Below, one piece after another: positions 56,574 to 64,000 of a DNA stretch of 64,000 bases; the stretch's first letter is position 1; each line of letters begins with the position of its first letter. The notes under the pieces are model-generated. The model searched no databases and was not told the DNA's origin. It saw only the letters and a list, made by a program, of their open reading frames with translations. This DNA is from Microbacterium karelineae (GTDB lineage Bacteria > Actinomycetota > Actinomycetes > Actinomycetales > Microbacteriaceae). Where the stretch lies: positions 372,001 through 436,000 of the forward strand of contig NZ_WFIX01000190.1 of the NCBI RefSeq assembly GCF_009745985.1, read 5' to 3'. The position numbers and the translations under genes were made by a program.

Positions 56574-57949
56574 CCGATCACCGCCCTGGGCTGTCGGCGC
56601 ACGGCGTCGCTCACGCGGAAGAGGATCGCGACGATGAGCCAGTTGGCGAGCAGAGAGGATCCGCCCGCGGCGAGGAACGGCGTCGTCAGGCCCGTCAGGG
56701 GGATCACGCGCGTGACGCCGCCGACCATGATGAACACCTGCAGCGCGAGCGTGAACGACAGGCCCACGGCGAGCAGCTTGCCGAAGTCGTCCTGGCCGGC
56801 GACGCCGATGTGCGCGCCGCGGCTGATGAACACGAGGTAGAGCGCGAAGATCGCGAACAGCCCCACGAGCCCCATCTCCTCGCCGAGGCTCGGGATGATG
56901 TAGTCGCTGTTGGCGACGGGCGTGAGGCTCGGCCGGCCCTGGCCGAGCCCCGTGCCGAACATGCCGCCGTGTGCGAGGCCGAAGAGGCCGTTGACCAGCT
57001 GGAAGCTCCCGCCTGCGGGATCGTTGTACAGCGTGTCGTCGAACGCGTGGATCCACGCGTCGAAGCGGCCGTGCACATACGGCATGACGAACGTCGCGGC
57101 GACTGCGCCCGCGCCCGCGAGCACGACGCCGATGAGCACCCACCCCGTCTTGCCCGTCGCGACATAGAGCATCGCGACGAACATCCCGAAGATGAGCATC
57201 CCCGTGCCGAGGTCGCGCTGGGCGACGATGATGCCCATCGATACGAGCCAGATCACGAGCAGGGGGCCGAACTCCCGAGCCCGCGGGAACGTGAACCCGA
57301 GGATCCTCCTGCCCGTCGAGGCGAGGCTCTCCCGCGTGCGGACGAGGTAGCCGGCGAAGAAGATCGCGAGGCAGATCTTCGCGATCTCGCCCGGCTGGAA
57401 GTTGAAGCCCGCGACGCGGATCCACACCGTGGCGTTGCCGCCGCCGTTGAGGAACGGGATGAACGGCAGCACGAGCAGCATGAGGCCGGTGAGGCCGAAG
57501 ATGTACGTGTATCGGAACAGCACGCGATGGTTGCGCAGCATCCACACGAGCGCGCCGCACAGCGCGATCGACAGCATCGCGAACATGAGCTGGTGCAGGC
57601 CGGCCGAGGTGTCGTCCGCGAGGTCGATGCGGTAGATCATCGCGGTGCCGAGGCCCGTCAGCAGCAGCGCGACGGGAAGCAGGAACGGGTCGGCCTGCGA
57701 TGCGCGGATCCGGAGGACGATGTGCACGACGAACGCGAGCGCGCACATCGCGGCGACGACGTACAGGATCGGCTGGTCGATGCCGCCGAGCGCCCCGAAC
57801 TGCACGAGCACGAACGCGGCCCCCGTCAGGAGGATCGCGAACAGCAGGAGCATGAGCTCGCGGTTGCGCAGGCGCTGCGCCTTGCGCATGCGCCGCAGCT
57901 CCTTCTTGACGCCCCTGTCCGGCGCGTCGTCGATCTCGATGTCGGTCAT
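56570..57949 (-). CDS. rodA: RodA/FtsW/SpoVE family peptidoglycan polymerase
   Basis: The 459-residue membrane protein has about ten to twelve helices. SEDS-family blocks GFNFQPGEIAKICLAIF, DLGTGMLIFGMF (catalytic Asp) and the C-terminal GLTTPFLAAGGSSLLANW are plain. It polymerises lipid II in partnership with PbpA. Whether it serves elongation or division cannot be told from sequence; in relatives this locus is called rodA or ftsW. Confidence 0.92.
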   Translation of the reverse strand: MTDIEIDDAPDRGVKKELRRMRKAQRLRNRELMLLLFAILLTGAAFVLVQFGALGGIDQPILYVVAAMCALAFVVHIVLRIRASQADPFLLPVALLLTGLGTAMIYRIDLADDTSAGLHQLMFAMLSIALCGALVWMLRNHRVLFRYTYIFGLTGLMLLVLPFIPFLNGGGNATVWIRVAGFNFQPGEIAKICLAIFFAGYLVRTRESLASTGRRILGFTFPRAREFGPLLVIWLVSMGIIVAQRDLGTGMLIFGMFVAMLYVATGKTGWVLIGVVLAGAGAVAATFVMPYVHGRFDAWIHAFDDTLYNDPAGGSFQLVNGLFGLAHGGMFGTGLGQGRPSLTPVANSDYIIPSLGEEMGLVGLFAIFALYLVFISRGAHIGVAGQDDFGKLLAVGLSFTLALQVFIMVGGVTRVIPLTGLTTPFLAAGGSSLLANWLIVAILFRVSDAVRRQPRAVIG

Positions 57950-59274
57950 GCGTCACCGCCTCCGTCTGTCGCCGCGGACGGCGTGGGATCGGGTGTGCGC
58001 GTCGGCTCGGGATCCGCCTCTTCGGGCGGGTCGTCCTTCGGGGCCGGCACGCGCGAGATGAGGTTCTCGACGATCTGCCGCGCCTCCTCCAGCGAGTCGG
58101 CGTTGATCGTCTCCTCGGCGCGCGAGCGCCACGCCGCCGGGATCTCGTCGATCGGCACGCCCGTGTCCTCGTAGGCGGTCGACAGCGCGATCGGCCCGAT
58201 CGACTGCTGGATGCCCTGGTAGATCACGACGCTGTCCTCGTCGGTGCCGACGTAGTACCGCGTCTGCGTCCAGCTGTAGAACAGCCAGGCGCCGGTCGCG
58301 ATCGCCGCGGCGAGCAGCAGCAGGGCGCCGAATCCGACGATCCGGCGGCGCCGCACGCGGCGCCGGTCCTCCGCGATGAGCTCTTCGAGATACTCGTTGT
58401 CGGGCTCGAAGTGGCTCGGCTCGTTCGCGGCGGCGCGCTGGGGATGCAGCCAGCCCGTCGGCAGCAGCGAGCGCGACGCCGGGACGTCGACGCCGTCGGG
58501 ATTCGACGCCGAGCCGACGATCGTCGGCGTTCCCGTGTACAGCGGGTGCTGCCCGCCGACGTCGACGATGACGAGCGTGACGTTGTCGGGCGCCCCGCCG
58601 TCGAGCGCCTGCTTGAGCAGATTGTCGGCGGTGCGCGCCGGAGGCATCTCCTGCCGCAGGGTCTTCGCGAGGTGCGCGTCGTCGACGACGCCCGAGAGTC
58701 CGTCCGAGCAGAGCACCCAGCGATCGCCGGGCCGGGTCGGCATGATGAAGGTGTCGACCTCGGGGTTCGCGTCCATGTCGCCGAGCACGCGCATGAGCAC
58801 GGACCGGCGCGGGTGGTAGCGCGCCTCCTCCGGCGTGATGCGCCCCGTCTCGACGAGGCGCTGCACGAACGTGTGGTCGGTCGTGATCTGCGTGAGGTCG
58901 CCGTCGCGATACAGGTAGATGCGCGAGTCGCCGATGTGGCCGATGACGGCGTACTCGTCGACCATGACGATGCCGCTCACGGTCGTGCCGAGGCCCGCGA
59001 GCTGCGGCTTGCGGGCGGCGACGTCGATGAGGTCGCCTGCCGTCGACACGATCGTCGTGTGCAGTGCCTCCTCGGCCTGCGCAGGCGACTCGAAGTGGGT
59101 GTCGAGGGGCTGCAGCCGGCTGATCGCGACGGCTGACGCGACGTCGCCGCCCGCATGGCCGCCCATGCCGTCGGCGACGACGAACAGGTTCGAGCCGGAA
59201 TAGCCCGAATCCTGGTTGTTCGACCGCACCCGCCCCGTGTGGGAGATCGCGGCGCTGGAGCCCTCGAAGACCAT
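57946..59274 (-). CDS. pstP: PP2C-family serine/threonine phosphatase
   Basis: The protein is 442 residues. The PP2C domain (about 5-240) has RSNNQDSGY, FVVADGMGGHAGG (metal Asp/Gly), GDSRIYLYRDG and DGLSGVVDD. A linker and one helix near 310-333 (FGALLLLAAAIATGAWLF) lead to an extracytoplasmic region ending in a Pro/Thr/Asp tail. It dephosphorylates PknA/PknB and their targets. Confidence 0.93.
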   Translation of the reverse strand: MVFEGSSAAISHTGRVRSNNQDSGYSGSNLFVVADGMGGHAGGDVASAVAISRLQPLDTHFESPAQAEEALHTTIVSTAGDLIDVAARKPQLAGLGTTVSGIVMVDEYAVIGHIGDSRIYLYRDGDLTQITTDHTFVQRLVETGRITPEEARYHPRRSVLMRVLGDMDANPEVDTFIMPTRPGDRWVLCSDGLSGVVDDAHLAKTLRQEMPPARTADNLLKQALDGGAPDNVTLVIVDVGGQHPLYTGTPTIVGSASNPDGVDVPASRSLLPTGWLHPQRAAANEPSHFEPDNEYLEELIAEDRRRVRRRRIVGFGALLLLAAAIATGAWLFYSWTQTRYYVGTDEDSVVIYQGIQQSIGPIALSTAYEDTGVPIDEIPAAWRSRAEETINADSLEEARQIVENLISRVPAPKDDPPEEADPEPTRTPDPTPSAATDGGGDA

Positions 59275-59284
59275 CAGGCGACGG

Positions 59285-59821
59285 CTACTTCCTGAGCTCG
59301 AAGGTCGTGGCGCCCACCTTGATGGGCGCGCCGATCCTCACCGCGACCGGTGAGTTCGGCGAGACCTTCGCGCCGTCGTGGAAGGTGCCGTTCGTCGAAT
59401 CGAGATCCTGGATCATCCACTGATCCGCGTAGCGCACGAGGCGCGCGTGGTGGCTCGAGGTGTAGTCGTCGCGGATCACGAGGCCCGACTCGCCCGAGCG
59501 GCCGATCGTGAGCGGTTCGGAGCCGAGGGGGATCTCGAGTCCCGCCTTCGGCCCGGACGTGATGACGATGCGACCGGCGGACGCCGCCGTCGCCGACTCG
59601 GACTCGGTCGACCCGCGCGTGATGCCGTGGGCGACCGTCTGCGCCTGCGGATCCACGGCCGGCGCCGCGGGCGAGGCGCTCGCCGCGACCGGAGGATCCG
59701 GGAGCTTGCGCACGCGCCCGCCGAACACATCGGCGCGCAGGGCGAAGATCAGGACGAAGACGAACACCCACAGGAGCAGGAGGAAGCCGTACTGGAGGAT
59801 GAAGAGAGTGAGTTCGCTCAT
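59285..59821 (-). CDS. fhaB: FHA-domain membrane protein FhaB/FipA-like
   Basis: The protein is 178 residues with an N-terminal membrane helix (about 8-28, YGFLLLLWVFVFVLIFAL), a linker and a C-terminal FHA domain (about 85-175) with GRSGESGLVIRDDYTSSHHA and DLDSTNGTFHDG. It binds phospho-threonine peptides from PknA/PknB. The start overlaps fhaA by ATGA and it lies 10 bp before pstP. Confidence 0.9.
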   Translation of the reverse strand: MSELTLFILQYGFLLLLWVFVFVLIFALRADVFGGRVRKLPDPPVAASASPAAPAVDPQAQTVAHGITRGSTESESATAASAGRIVITSGPKAGLEIPLGSEPLTIGRSGESGLVIRDDYTSSHHARLVRYADQWMIQDLDSTNGTFHDGAKVSPNSPVAVRIGAPIKVGATTFELRK

Positions 59822-60558
59822 GGGCGCCCCCCGTGGAAGGCGTCGATGATCTGCGTCGCGTCGCCCTGGTCGGGCAGCTGCTCCGCGCGCGGCGCCGCTG
59901 TCGCGACGACGCGGAAGACGATGTTCGTGCGGCCGATCGTGATCGTCTGACCATCGGCGAGGCCCGCCTGCTTCACCTTCTGGCCGTCGAGGCGGGATCC
60001 GTTCGTGGACCCGAGGTCGCGCACCATGCCGCGCTCGCCGTCCCACAGGATCTCGACGTGGCGGCGGCTCGTTCCCGAGTCGGCGATCGTGATGTCGGAG
60101 TCGGACCCGCGCCCGATCACCGTGCGCGCACGCGTGATCTGGTGGCGTCGCCCGTCGATGTCGAGGACCGCCTTCCACGACACGCGGCCCTCCGCCGAGG
60201 AGCTGAGGACGTCGATCGTGCCGGTCGAGACGCCCTCTGCAGCGCGCAGCTCGATCGAGAGCGGGCCGGAGAGGCTGTAGCCCTGGGCGCTCACGTGCGC
60301 CTGGACGATGTCGCGCAGCTCGTCGTCGAGCGAGCGGCCGAGGGCCTGCATGCGCTCGGCGTCGGCCGGACTGAGGCGCACCTCGAAGCTGTTGGGCGCG
60401 AGGATGCGCTCGCGACTGACGATGGCGGCCTTCGTATCCATCTCACGGCGGAGCGCGGACGCGATCTCGACGGGTTGGATGCCGCTGCGGAAGGTCTTGG
60501 CGAACGCGCCGTTCACGGCACGCTCGAGACCCTTCTCGAAGCTGTCAAGCAATCCCAC
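59818..60558 (-). CDS. fhaA: FHA-domain protein FhaA
   Basis: The protein is 246 residues. It starts at GTG with a GAGGAG site. The N-terminal DUF3662 domain begins MGLLDSFEKGLERAVNGAFA. The C-terminal FHA domain (about 140-225) has TVIGRGSDSDITIADSGTSR and DLGSTNGSRLDG. It is shorter between the two domains than mycobacterial FhaA (527), which has a long linker. It is the first gene of the operon that runs to pknB. Confidence 0.92.
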   Translation of the reverse strand: MGLLDSFEKGLERAVNGAFAKTFRSGIQPVEIASALRREMDTKAAIVSRERILAPNSFEVRLSPADAERMQALGRSLDDELRDIVQAHVSAQGYSLSGPLSIELRAAEGVSTGTIDVLSSSAEGRVSWKAVLDIDGRRHQITRARTVIGRGSDSDITIADSGTSRRHVEILWDGERGMVRDLGSTNGSRLDGQKVKQAGLADGQTITIGRTNIVFRVVATAAPRAEQLPDQGDATQIIDAFHGGRP

Positions 60559-60700
60559 GGTGCTCCTCGATCTCGGATACGGGTATGCGTCATGCTACTG
60601 GCCACCCCTGTCAGCGCGAGTCGAACCCTGGGATGACGTTCAGGTCACTCCCACGGATGACACGGGGTGGCCCGGTTGGCGAACGCTCTCGCCGCCATGG

Positions 60701-60706
60701 TATTCT
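60701..60706 (+). promoter_or_regulatory. -10 TATTCT of the tRNA-Leu gene
   Basis: TATTCT lies 31 bp before the tRNA. TTGGCG (60676-60681) is a possible -35 at a long 19-bp spacing. Confidence 0.5.
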
Positions 60707-60737
60707 CGGGAAGTTGAGTTCGCGGTGACGCGAACAC

Positions 60738-60821
60738 GCGCAAGTGGCGGAATCGGTAGACGCGCTGGCTTCAGGTGCCAGTGTCCTTACGGACGTGGGG
60801 GTTCAAGTCCCCCCTTGCGCA
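60738..60821 (+). tRNA. tRNA-Leu(CAG)
   Basis: The length is 84 nt with a variable arm, as for type II tRNA. The acceptor stem GCGCAAG/CTTGCGC is perfect. The anticodon stem CTGGC/GCCAG encloses loop TTCAGGT with anticodon CAG (60772-60774), which reads CUG. The T arm GGGGG-TTCAAGT-CCCCC is plain. CCA is not encoded. Confidence 0.95.
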
Positions 60822-60833
60822 CTCGACCTCCTG

Positions 60834-60873
60834 CATCCCCCTGGTCGCGGCTCCGCCGCCTCCCAGGGGGATG
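60834..60873 (+). terminator. hairpin after tRNA-Leu
   Basis: Perfect 11-nt arms CATCCCCCTGG and CCAGGGGGATG flank an 18-nt GC-rich loop, 12 bp after the tRNA. It probably ends the tRNA transcript. Confidence 0.7.
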
Positions 60874-61134
60874 TCTCGTTGCACCTCGCGGGGCGTCCCC
60901 ACCGCCCCTCCACGCGCTGCTGGCGAGTCGCGCGGAGCCGCGGGCGGCGTGGGCCCACCCGCGGACCCCGATGTCGCTCTCTGCGCTCGTGACCGGTGGG
61001 TGCATCCTCAGCGGACCACCCGCGTCCTCGCATCATCCGAGGCTTTTGCTGACATCAGGTTCACTTATGTGTGTTTGTGGCGGAAGAAGCGTAGCGTCGG
61101 GCGCAGACGGACACCTGCGACGAAGGAGCGCCAC
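60874..61134. other. intergenic stretch before the C-glycoside deglycosidase-like gene
   Basis: With the tRNA terminator this completes a 313-bp gap without a gene. The right part (61040-61085) is relatively AT-rich (TTTTGCTGACATC, TTATGTGTGTTTG) and probably holds the promoter of the gene at 61135, but I could not fix a convincing -35/-10 pair. No further ORF or RNA is seen. Confidence 0.4.
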
Positions 61135-62601
61135 ATGCCCAACGGACTGATCGCACACGACAGCCTGCGCGCCCACCCCGACGGTGCCGCGCTGCGCCTG
61201 CAGATCCCGTGGTACCGCAGCCTCTGGCTCTCGTCGGTCACGTCGATCACCCTCGCGATCGACGGCGCCGAGGTGCCGCAGGCCGACCTCGTCCTCGAAC
61301 TCGGCGGACGGCGCTACGCCCTCGACGAGCTGCCGGAGCAGAGCGAGACGCTGTGGCAGCTGCAGGAGCACCCTCTCCTCGTGGTGCGTCTCGAGACCCC
61401 GATCGCCGTCGGCGAGGCACACGGCGTCGTGATCCACGGCGAACTGCGCCTGCCGTATATGCAGATCGCGCCCGGCGAGGACGGCGGCCCCGGCATGTAC
61501 GTGCCGAACGTCGTGCACCAGGATGAGCGGCTCGTCGCGACCGATCGCGACGCGGCGCCTCCCGCGCTCGAGCGGATCACCGAGCCGCGGCCGCCCGCGG
61601 AGTCGGATCCGTTCCCCTTCGGTCTCACGCTCTACTCCGCGAGCGCCGAGTACCGCGCCGGCTGGTTCGACTTCGATGGCCTGCTCGACCGCGTCGCGGA
61701 CCTCGGCATCGGCCCCGGAATCGAGATCGTCGCCTCCCAGATGCTGCCCGAGTACCCCGTCGTCACGGACGACTTCGAGAGGGCCTGGCGCGGGGCGTTC
61801 GACCGGCACGGCTTCGTCGCGAGCTCGTTCGGCGCGAACCTCGACATGGGGCGCCGCCGCGACCGCGACATGACGCCCGACGAGGAGTACGAGTTCACGC
61901 GCGTGCTGTTCGAGGGCGCCGCGCGCCTGGACTTCCCGCTCATCCGGATCCAGAGCGCGAAGCCCGAGCTGCTGCGCCGCCTGCTGCCGCTCGCCGAGAA
62001 ACTCGGCGTGAAGCTCGCCTACGAGATCCACGCGCCCGCGGGGCCGAACGCGCCGGAGATCCTGCGCGTGCGCGAGGTGTACGAGGAGCTCGGATCCCCG
62101 CTGCTCGGCTTCGTCGCCGACTTCTCGTCGACGATGCGGCGGATGTCGCCCACGCTCCTGCGCGCCGTCGAGCGCGCGGGCCTCGACGGCGAGGCGCTCG
62201 ACCGCCTCCAGGCGATCTGGGCGACCGACGCGTCGATGCGCGAGCGCCAGGAGGAGCTCATCGAGTATCTGCAAGGCCGCGATTTCGATCCCGGCCAGCT
62301 CGGATCCTTCGCCCATCTCGCGTTCAACATGCACGGGCACGTGGATCCGGCGGAGTGGGCCGACATCATGCCGCAGATCATGCACGTGCACGCGAAGTTC
62401 TACGACATCGATGAGGCGGGTGAGGAGCCCGCGATCGACTACCCGGAGCTCGTGCGCGTCTTCGTCGAGGGCGGATACCGCGGCTTCTGGTCGAGCGAGT
62501 GGGAGGGACACGCGTTCGCCGAGCTCGGCGAGGTGGATCCGCTCGTGCTCGTGCGCCGGCAGCACGACCTCATCCGCCGCAGCGCCTCCGCGCTCCGGTA
62601 G
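61135..62601 (+). CDS. C-glycoside deglycosidase-like protein: beta-subunit domain fused to TIM-barrel alpha-type domain
   Basis: The protein is 488 residues. GAAGGAG lies 6 nt before the ATG. Residues about 1-115 match the DUF6379/C-glycoside deglycosidase beta-subunit pattern: IPWYRSLWLSSVTSITLAID, then GRRYALDELPE, TLWQLQEHPLLVV and LRLPYMQI. Residues about 160-480 are a xylose-isomerase-like TIM barrel (FGLTLYSASAEYR, AYEIHAP, GFVADFSSTM, MHVHAKFYDI, FWSSEWEGHAF) with Glu/Asp/His metal ligands, related to the alpha subunit. Two-subunit enzymes of this type cleave the C-C bond of 3-oxo-C-glucosides. Here both parts are in one chain. Substrate and activity are inferred. Confidence 0.72.
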   Translation: MPNGLIAHDSLRAHPDGAALRLQIPWYRSLWLSSVTSITLAIDGAEVPQADLVLELGGRRYALDELPEQSETLWQLQEHPLLVVRLETPIAVGEAHGVVIHGELRLPYMQIAPGEDGGPGMYVPNVVHQDERLVATDRDAAPPALERITEPRPPAESDPFPFGLTLYSASAEYRAGWFDFDGLLDRVADLGIGPGIEIVASQMLPEYPVVTDDFERAWRGAFDRHGFVASSFGANLDMGRRRDRDMTPDEEYEFTRVLFEGAARLDFPLIRIQSAKPELLRRLLPLAEKLGVKLAYEIHAPAGPNAPEILRVREVYEELGSPLLGFVADFSSTMRRMSPTLLRAVERAGLDGEALDRLQAIWATDASMRERQEELIEYLQGRDFDPGQLGSFAHLAFNMHGHVDPAEWADIMPQIMHVHAKFYDIDEAGEEPAIDYPELVRVFVEGGYRGFWSSEWEGHAFAELGEVDPLVLVRRQHDLIRRSASALR

Positions 62602-62607
62602 GCGCCC

Positions 62608-62665
62608 GTCGAATGCCTCAGATGGTCCCAAACTCGCGGATATGGGACGATCGGCGGCATTCAGC
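62608..62665 (+). repeat. 58-bp palindromic 3'-end repeat, copy B
   Basis: It begins 6 bp after the stop of the C-glycoside deglycosidase-like gene and reads TCGAATGCCTCAGAT in that gene's direction, with inner TCCCAAA/ATGGGA arms and GGCGGCATTC at the end. The outer arms are slightly degraded. It aligns with copies A, C and D over 58 bp without gaps. Confidence 0.8.
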
Positions 62666-62679
62666 GCGCACCCCCGCGC

Positions 62680-62737
62680 TTCGCCTGCCGCAAACTGCTC
62701 CAAGATCGCCGGTTTGGAGCAGTCCGCGGCATTCGAA
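62680..62737 (-). repeat. 58-bp palindromic 3'-end repeat, copy C
   Basis: It lies 2 bp after the stop of the broken DUF4143-type gene (minus strand) and 14 bp from copy B. In minus orientation it starts TTCGAATGCCGCGGACTGC. An inner hairpin of 12 bp (AAACTGCTCCAA and its near complement TTGGAGCAGT) replaces part of the outer pairing. Confidence 0.8.
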
Positions 62738-62739
62738 GG

Positions 62740-63375
62740 TCAGGCCTCGAGCAGCGCGAGCGGGATGACGTGGACGCCGGACGGCAGGGTGCACGCGGAC
62801 TCGGTCGCAGTGATGATGGCGAGGAAGTCGGGCAGGCCGATCGTCGAGGTGTCGACGAGTTCGTCGCGGAGGCGCAGGAGGTTCGCCTCCGCCTCGGGGT
62901 CCGCGAGGAACCGAGCTCGACCTCGAGGGCGACCCAGCGTCCGTCGGGTTGCTCGATGAACGCGTCGGCCTCGAGCCCGGTGTTGTCGCGGCAGTGATGG
63001 ACCCTGCCGAGCTCCACGCTGGCAAGCGAGCGGACGTCGCGGACGACCTTCGCCTCGAACACCTGGTCGAAGAACTCCGGATCGGACGCGAGGCGATCGA
63101 TGCCGATGCCGAGGGCGGCGCACGCGAGGGCGGGCTCGGTGAGCAGGAGCTTGGGCGCGCTCCTCAGGCGCGACCGTGAGCGCAGCGCGACGCTCCACGC
63201 CGGGAGCTCCTCGAACGCGAACACCCTCGCCAGACCGTCGAGGTGGCTCCTCACCGTCGCCGGAGTGATCGTGCCGCCGTCGCCGGAGACATCCTTTGCG
63301 AGACTCGCCTCGCTTGCCGTGTGTCGTGCCAGCGACTCGATGAGCCGCTGCGCCTGTCGACCTCGTGACGGGTGG
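62740..63375 (-). pseudogene. broken AAA ATPase gene of the DUF4143 type
   Basis: Minus-strand similarity starts at about 63375 with RQAQRLIESLARHTASEASL, runs through FVFEELPAW-like and RSRSRLRSAPKLLLTEPALA blocks to HHCRDNTGLEADAFIEQPDG and WVALEVELG, then breaks. The rest (RFLADPEAEANLLRLRDELV to VHVIPLALLEA) is in another frame, so a frameshift lies near 62910. The N-terminal AAA domain is absent: similarity begins right at the edge of repeat copy D. Intact members are ATPases of about 400 residues often found in defence-rich regions. Confidence 0.75.
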
Positions 63376-63377
63376 CG

Positions 63378-63435
63378 TTCGAATGCCGCAGACGGTTCCA
63401 AGATCGCCGTCTTGGCTCGATCTGAGGCATTCGAA
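63378..63435 (-). repeat. 58-bp palindromic 3'-end repeat, copy D
   Basis: It lies 12 bp after the stop of the LysR-type gene (minus strand). In that orientation it starts TTCGAATGCCTCAGATCG and then reads AGCCAAGAC. Perfect TTCGAATGCC-type ends and an inner CCAAGA/TCTTGG hairpin are present. It marks the truncated N-terminal edge of the DUF4143-type pseudogene. Confidence 0.85.
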
Positions 63436-63447
63436 GGGGCCGCGCGG

Positions 63448-64000
63448 TCAGGCGTCCCGCACGCCCTCCTCGACGAGGCGGCCCGCCTCCTCGAGCAGGG
63501 CGCGCATCCACGCATGCTCGGGGTCGCGGTCGTGCGCGGGGTGCCACCAGAGCGCGTTGACGAGCGGGGTGGCGTCGAACGGCAGCTTCACGACGCGCAC
63601 GCCCTCGGTCTGTCGCACGATGGGGGCGAGGGCCGCCTGCACGAGCCCGACGCGGTTCGTGCCGGCGACGAAGTGCGGCAGGGCGAGGAAGCTCTCGACG
63701 ACGGCCGCCGTGCGCGGCTCGATGCCGAGCTGCTGCAGCTGTCGCACCGCCGAGGTGAACGCCGAGCGCGACTGATACGTCATGACGAACGGGCGCGCCT
63801 CGAGGTCGTCCATCGACAGCGCGTCGGCCGTATCGTCGCCGTGCGTCTCCGAGACCACCGCGACCCAGTCGTCGTGCCAGAGGTCGGTCCAGGGGAGGCC
63901 GGAGAGGTAGCCGTGCGGGATGATCATCCCGTCGGCCGAGCGCAGGCGGTTGGCCGCGTCGTCGACGATCGTCGGGTTGTGCAGCATGAAGCGGAACCGC
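63448..64000 (-). CDS. LysR-family regulator, C-terminal part (runs off the window)
   Basis: Only the effector-binding domain is visible (184 residues; the frame stays open to the window end, so the HTH lies beyond). The pattern fits the periplasmic-binding-protein-like LysR domain: DWVAVVSETHG, then FVMTYQSRSAFTSAVRQLQQ, VESFLALPHFVAGTNRVGLV and VVKLPFDATPLVNALWWHPA, which resembles the NodD-like subgroup acting on aromatic or flavonoid-type effectors. Its target is not visible here. Confidence 0.8.
   Translation of the reverse strand, partial: RFRFMLHNPTIVDDAANRLRSADGMIIPHGYLSGLPWTDLWHDDWVAVVSETHGDDTADALSMDDLEARPFVMTYQSRSAFTSAVRQLQQLGIEPRTAAVVESFLALPHFVAGTNRVGLVQAALAPIVRQTEGVRVVKLPFDATPLVNALWWHPAHDRDPEHAWMRALLEEAGRLVEEGVRDA

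Overview
The window is 64 kb of high-GC DNA (about 70% by eye) from an actinobacterium. The division and signalling block at 49.8-60.6 kb (crgA, class E sortase, pknB, pknA, pbpA, rodA/ftsW, pstP, fhaB, fhaA, tRNA-Leu) has the order seen near oriC in Actinobacteria. Together with the leaderless-type promoters and the gene content, this suggests a Microbacteriaceae chromosome, probably Microbacterium-like. The family assignment is inference. No dnaA, dnaN or rRNA is present.

Layout. 0-3 kb: the end of a class II aldolase gene, an ADP-dependent sugar kinase and a type I mannose-6-phosphate isomerase in one operon. 3-7 kb: a DUF1611 protein and a TrpXYZ-like ABC importer. 7-8 kb: a toxin-antitoxin-like XRE/nucleotidyltransferase pair. 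8-10.6 kb: a UvrA-like two-ABC protein. 10.7-22.7 kb: a LacI regulator divergent from an eight-gene glucuronide operon that encodes oligosaccharide/peptide-type ABC import, uronate isomerase, fructuronate reductase, beta-glucuronidase and mannonate dehydratase. These steps lead from glucuronides to 2-keto-3-deoxygluconate. 22.7-29.4 kb: housekeeping and stress genes (Nudix, NTF2-like, SDR with divergent XRE regulator, TSUP exporter, Cds1-like cysteine desulfhydrase, ThrE-like exporter). 29.4-30.1 kb: an ATPase gene remnant beside an AbrB/RelE-like pair. 30.1-33.7 kb: a divergent two-component system, a small secreted amphipathic protein and two small membrane proteins, a bacteriocin-locus-like island that is poor in the GGATCC signature of its surroundings.

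33.7-36.7 kb: cstA, a small CC-ending protein and an ArsA-like ATPase. 36.8-43.7 kb: a quinate/shikimate catabolic operon (dehydroshikimate dehydratase, type II dehydroquinase, TRAP transporter, shikimate/quinate dehydrogenase) with a TetR regulator. Two nearly identical operators sit at its promoters. 43.7-47.1 kb: a DUF2306 protein with a NarL-type two-component system and a FitAB-like pair. 47-49.8 kb: YbaK-type deacylase, a membrane protein, cyclophilin and rhomboid protease. 49.8-50.1 kb: a non-coding stretch with regularly phased DnaA-box-like sites and two 20-bp palindromes. 50-60.8 kb: the cell-division/phospho-signalling cluster and tRNA-Leu(CAG). 61.1-62.6 kb: a protein that looks like a fusion of the two C-glycoside deglycosidase subunits. 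62.6-64 kb: palindromic repeats, a broken DUF4143-type ATPase gene and the end of a LysR-type regulator.

Three DNA-level signals cut across genes. First, a 58-bp palindromic repeat occurs four times, each copy 2-12 bp after a stop codon and in the same orientation as its gene. Second, GGATCC is strongly over-represented. Third, -10-like hexamers lie 6-7 nt before many start codons, which implies frequent leaderless transcripts.
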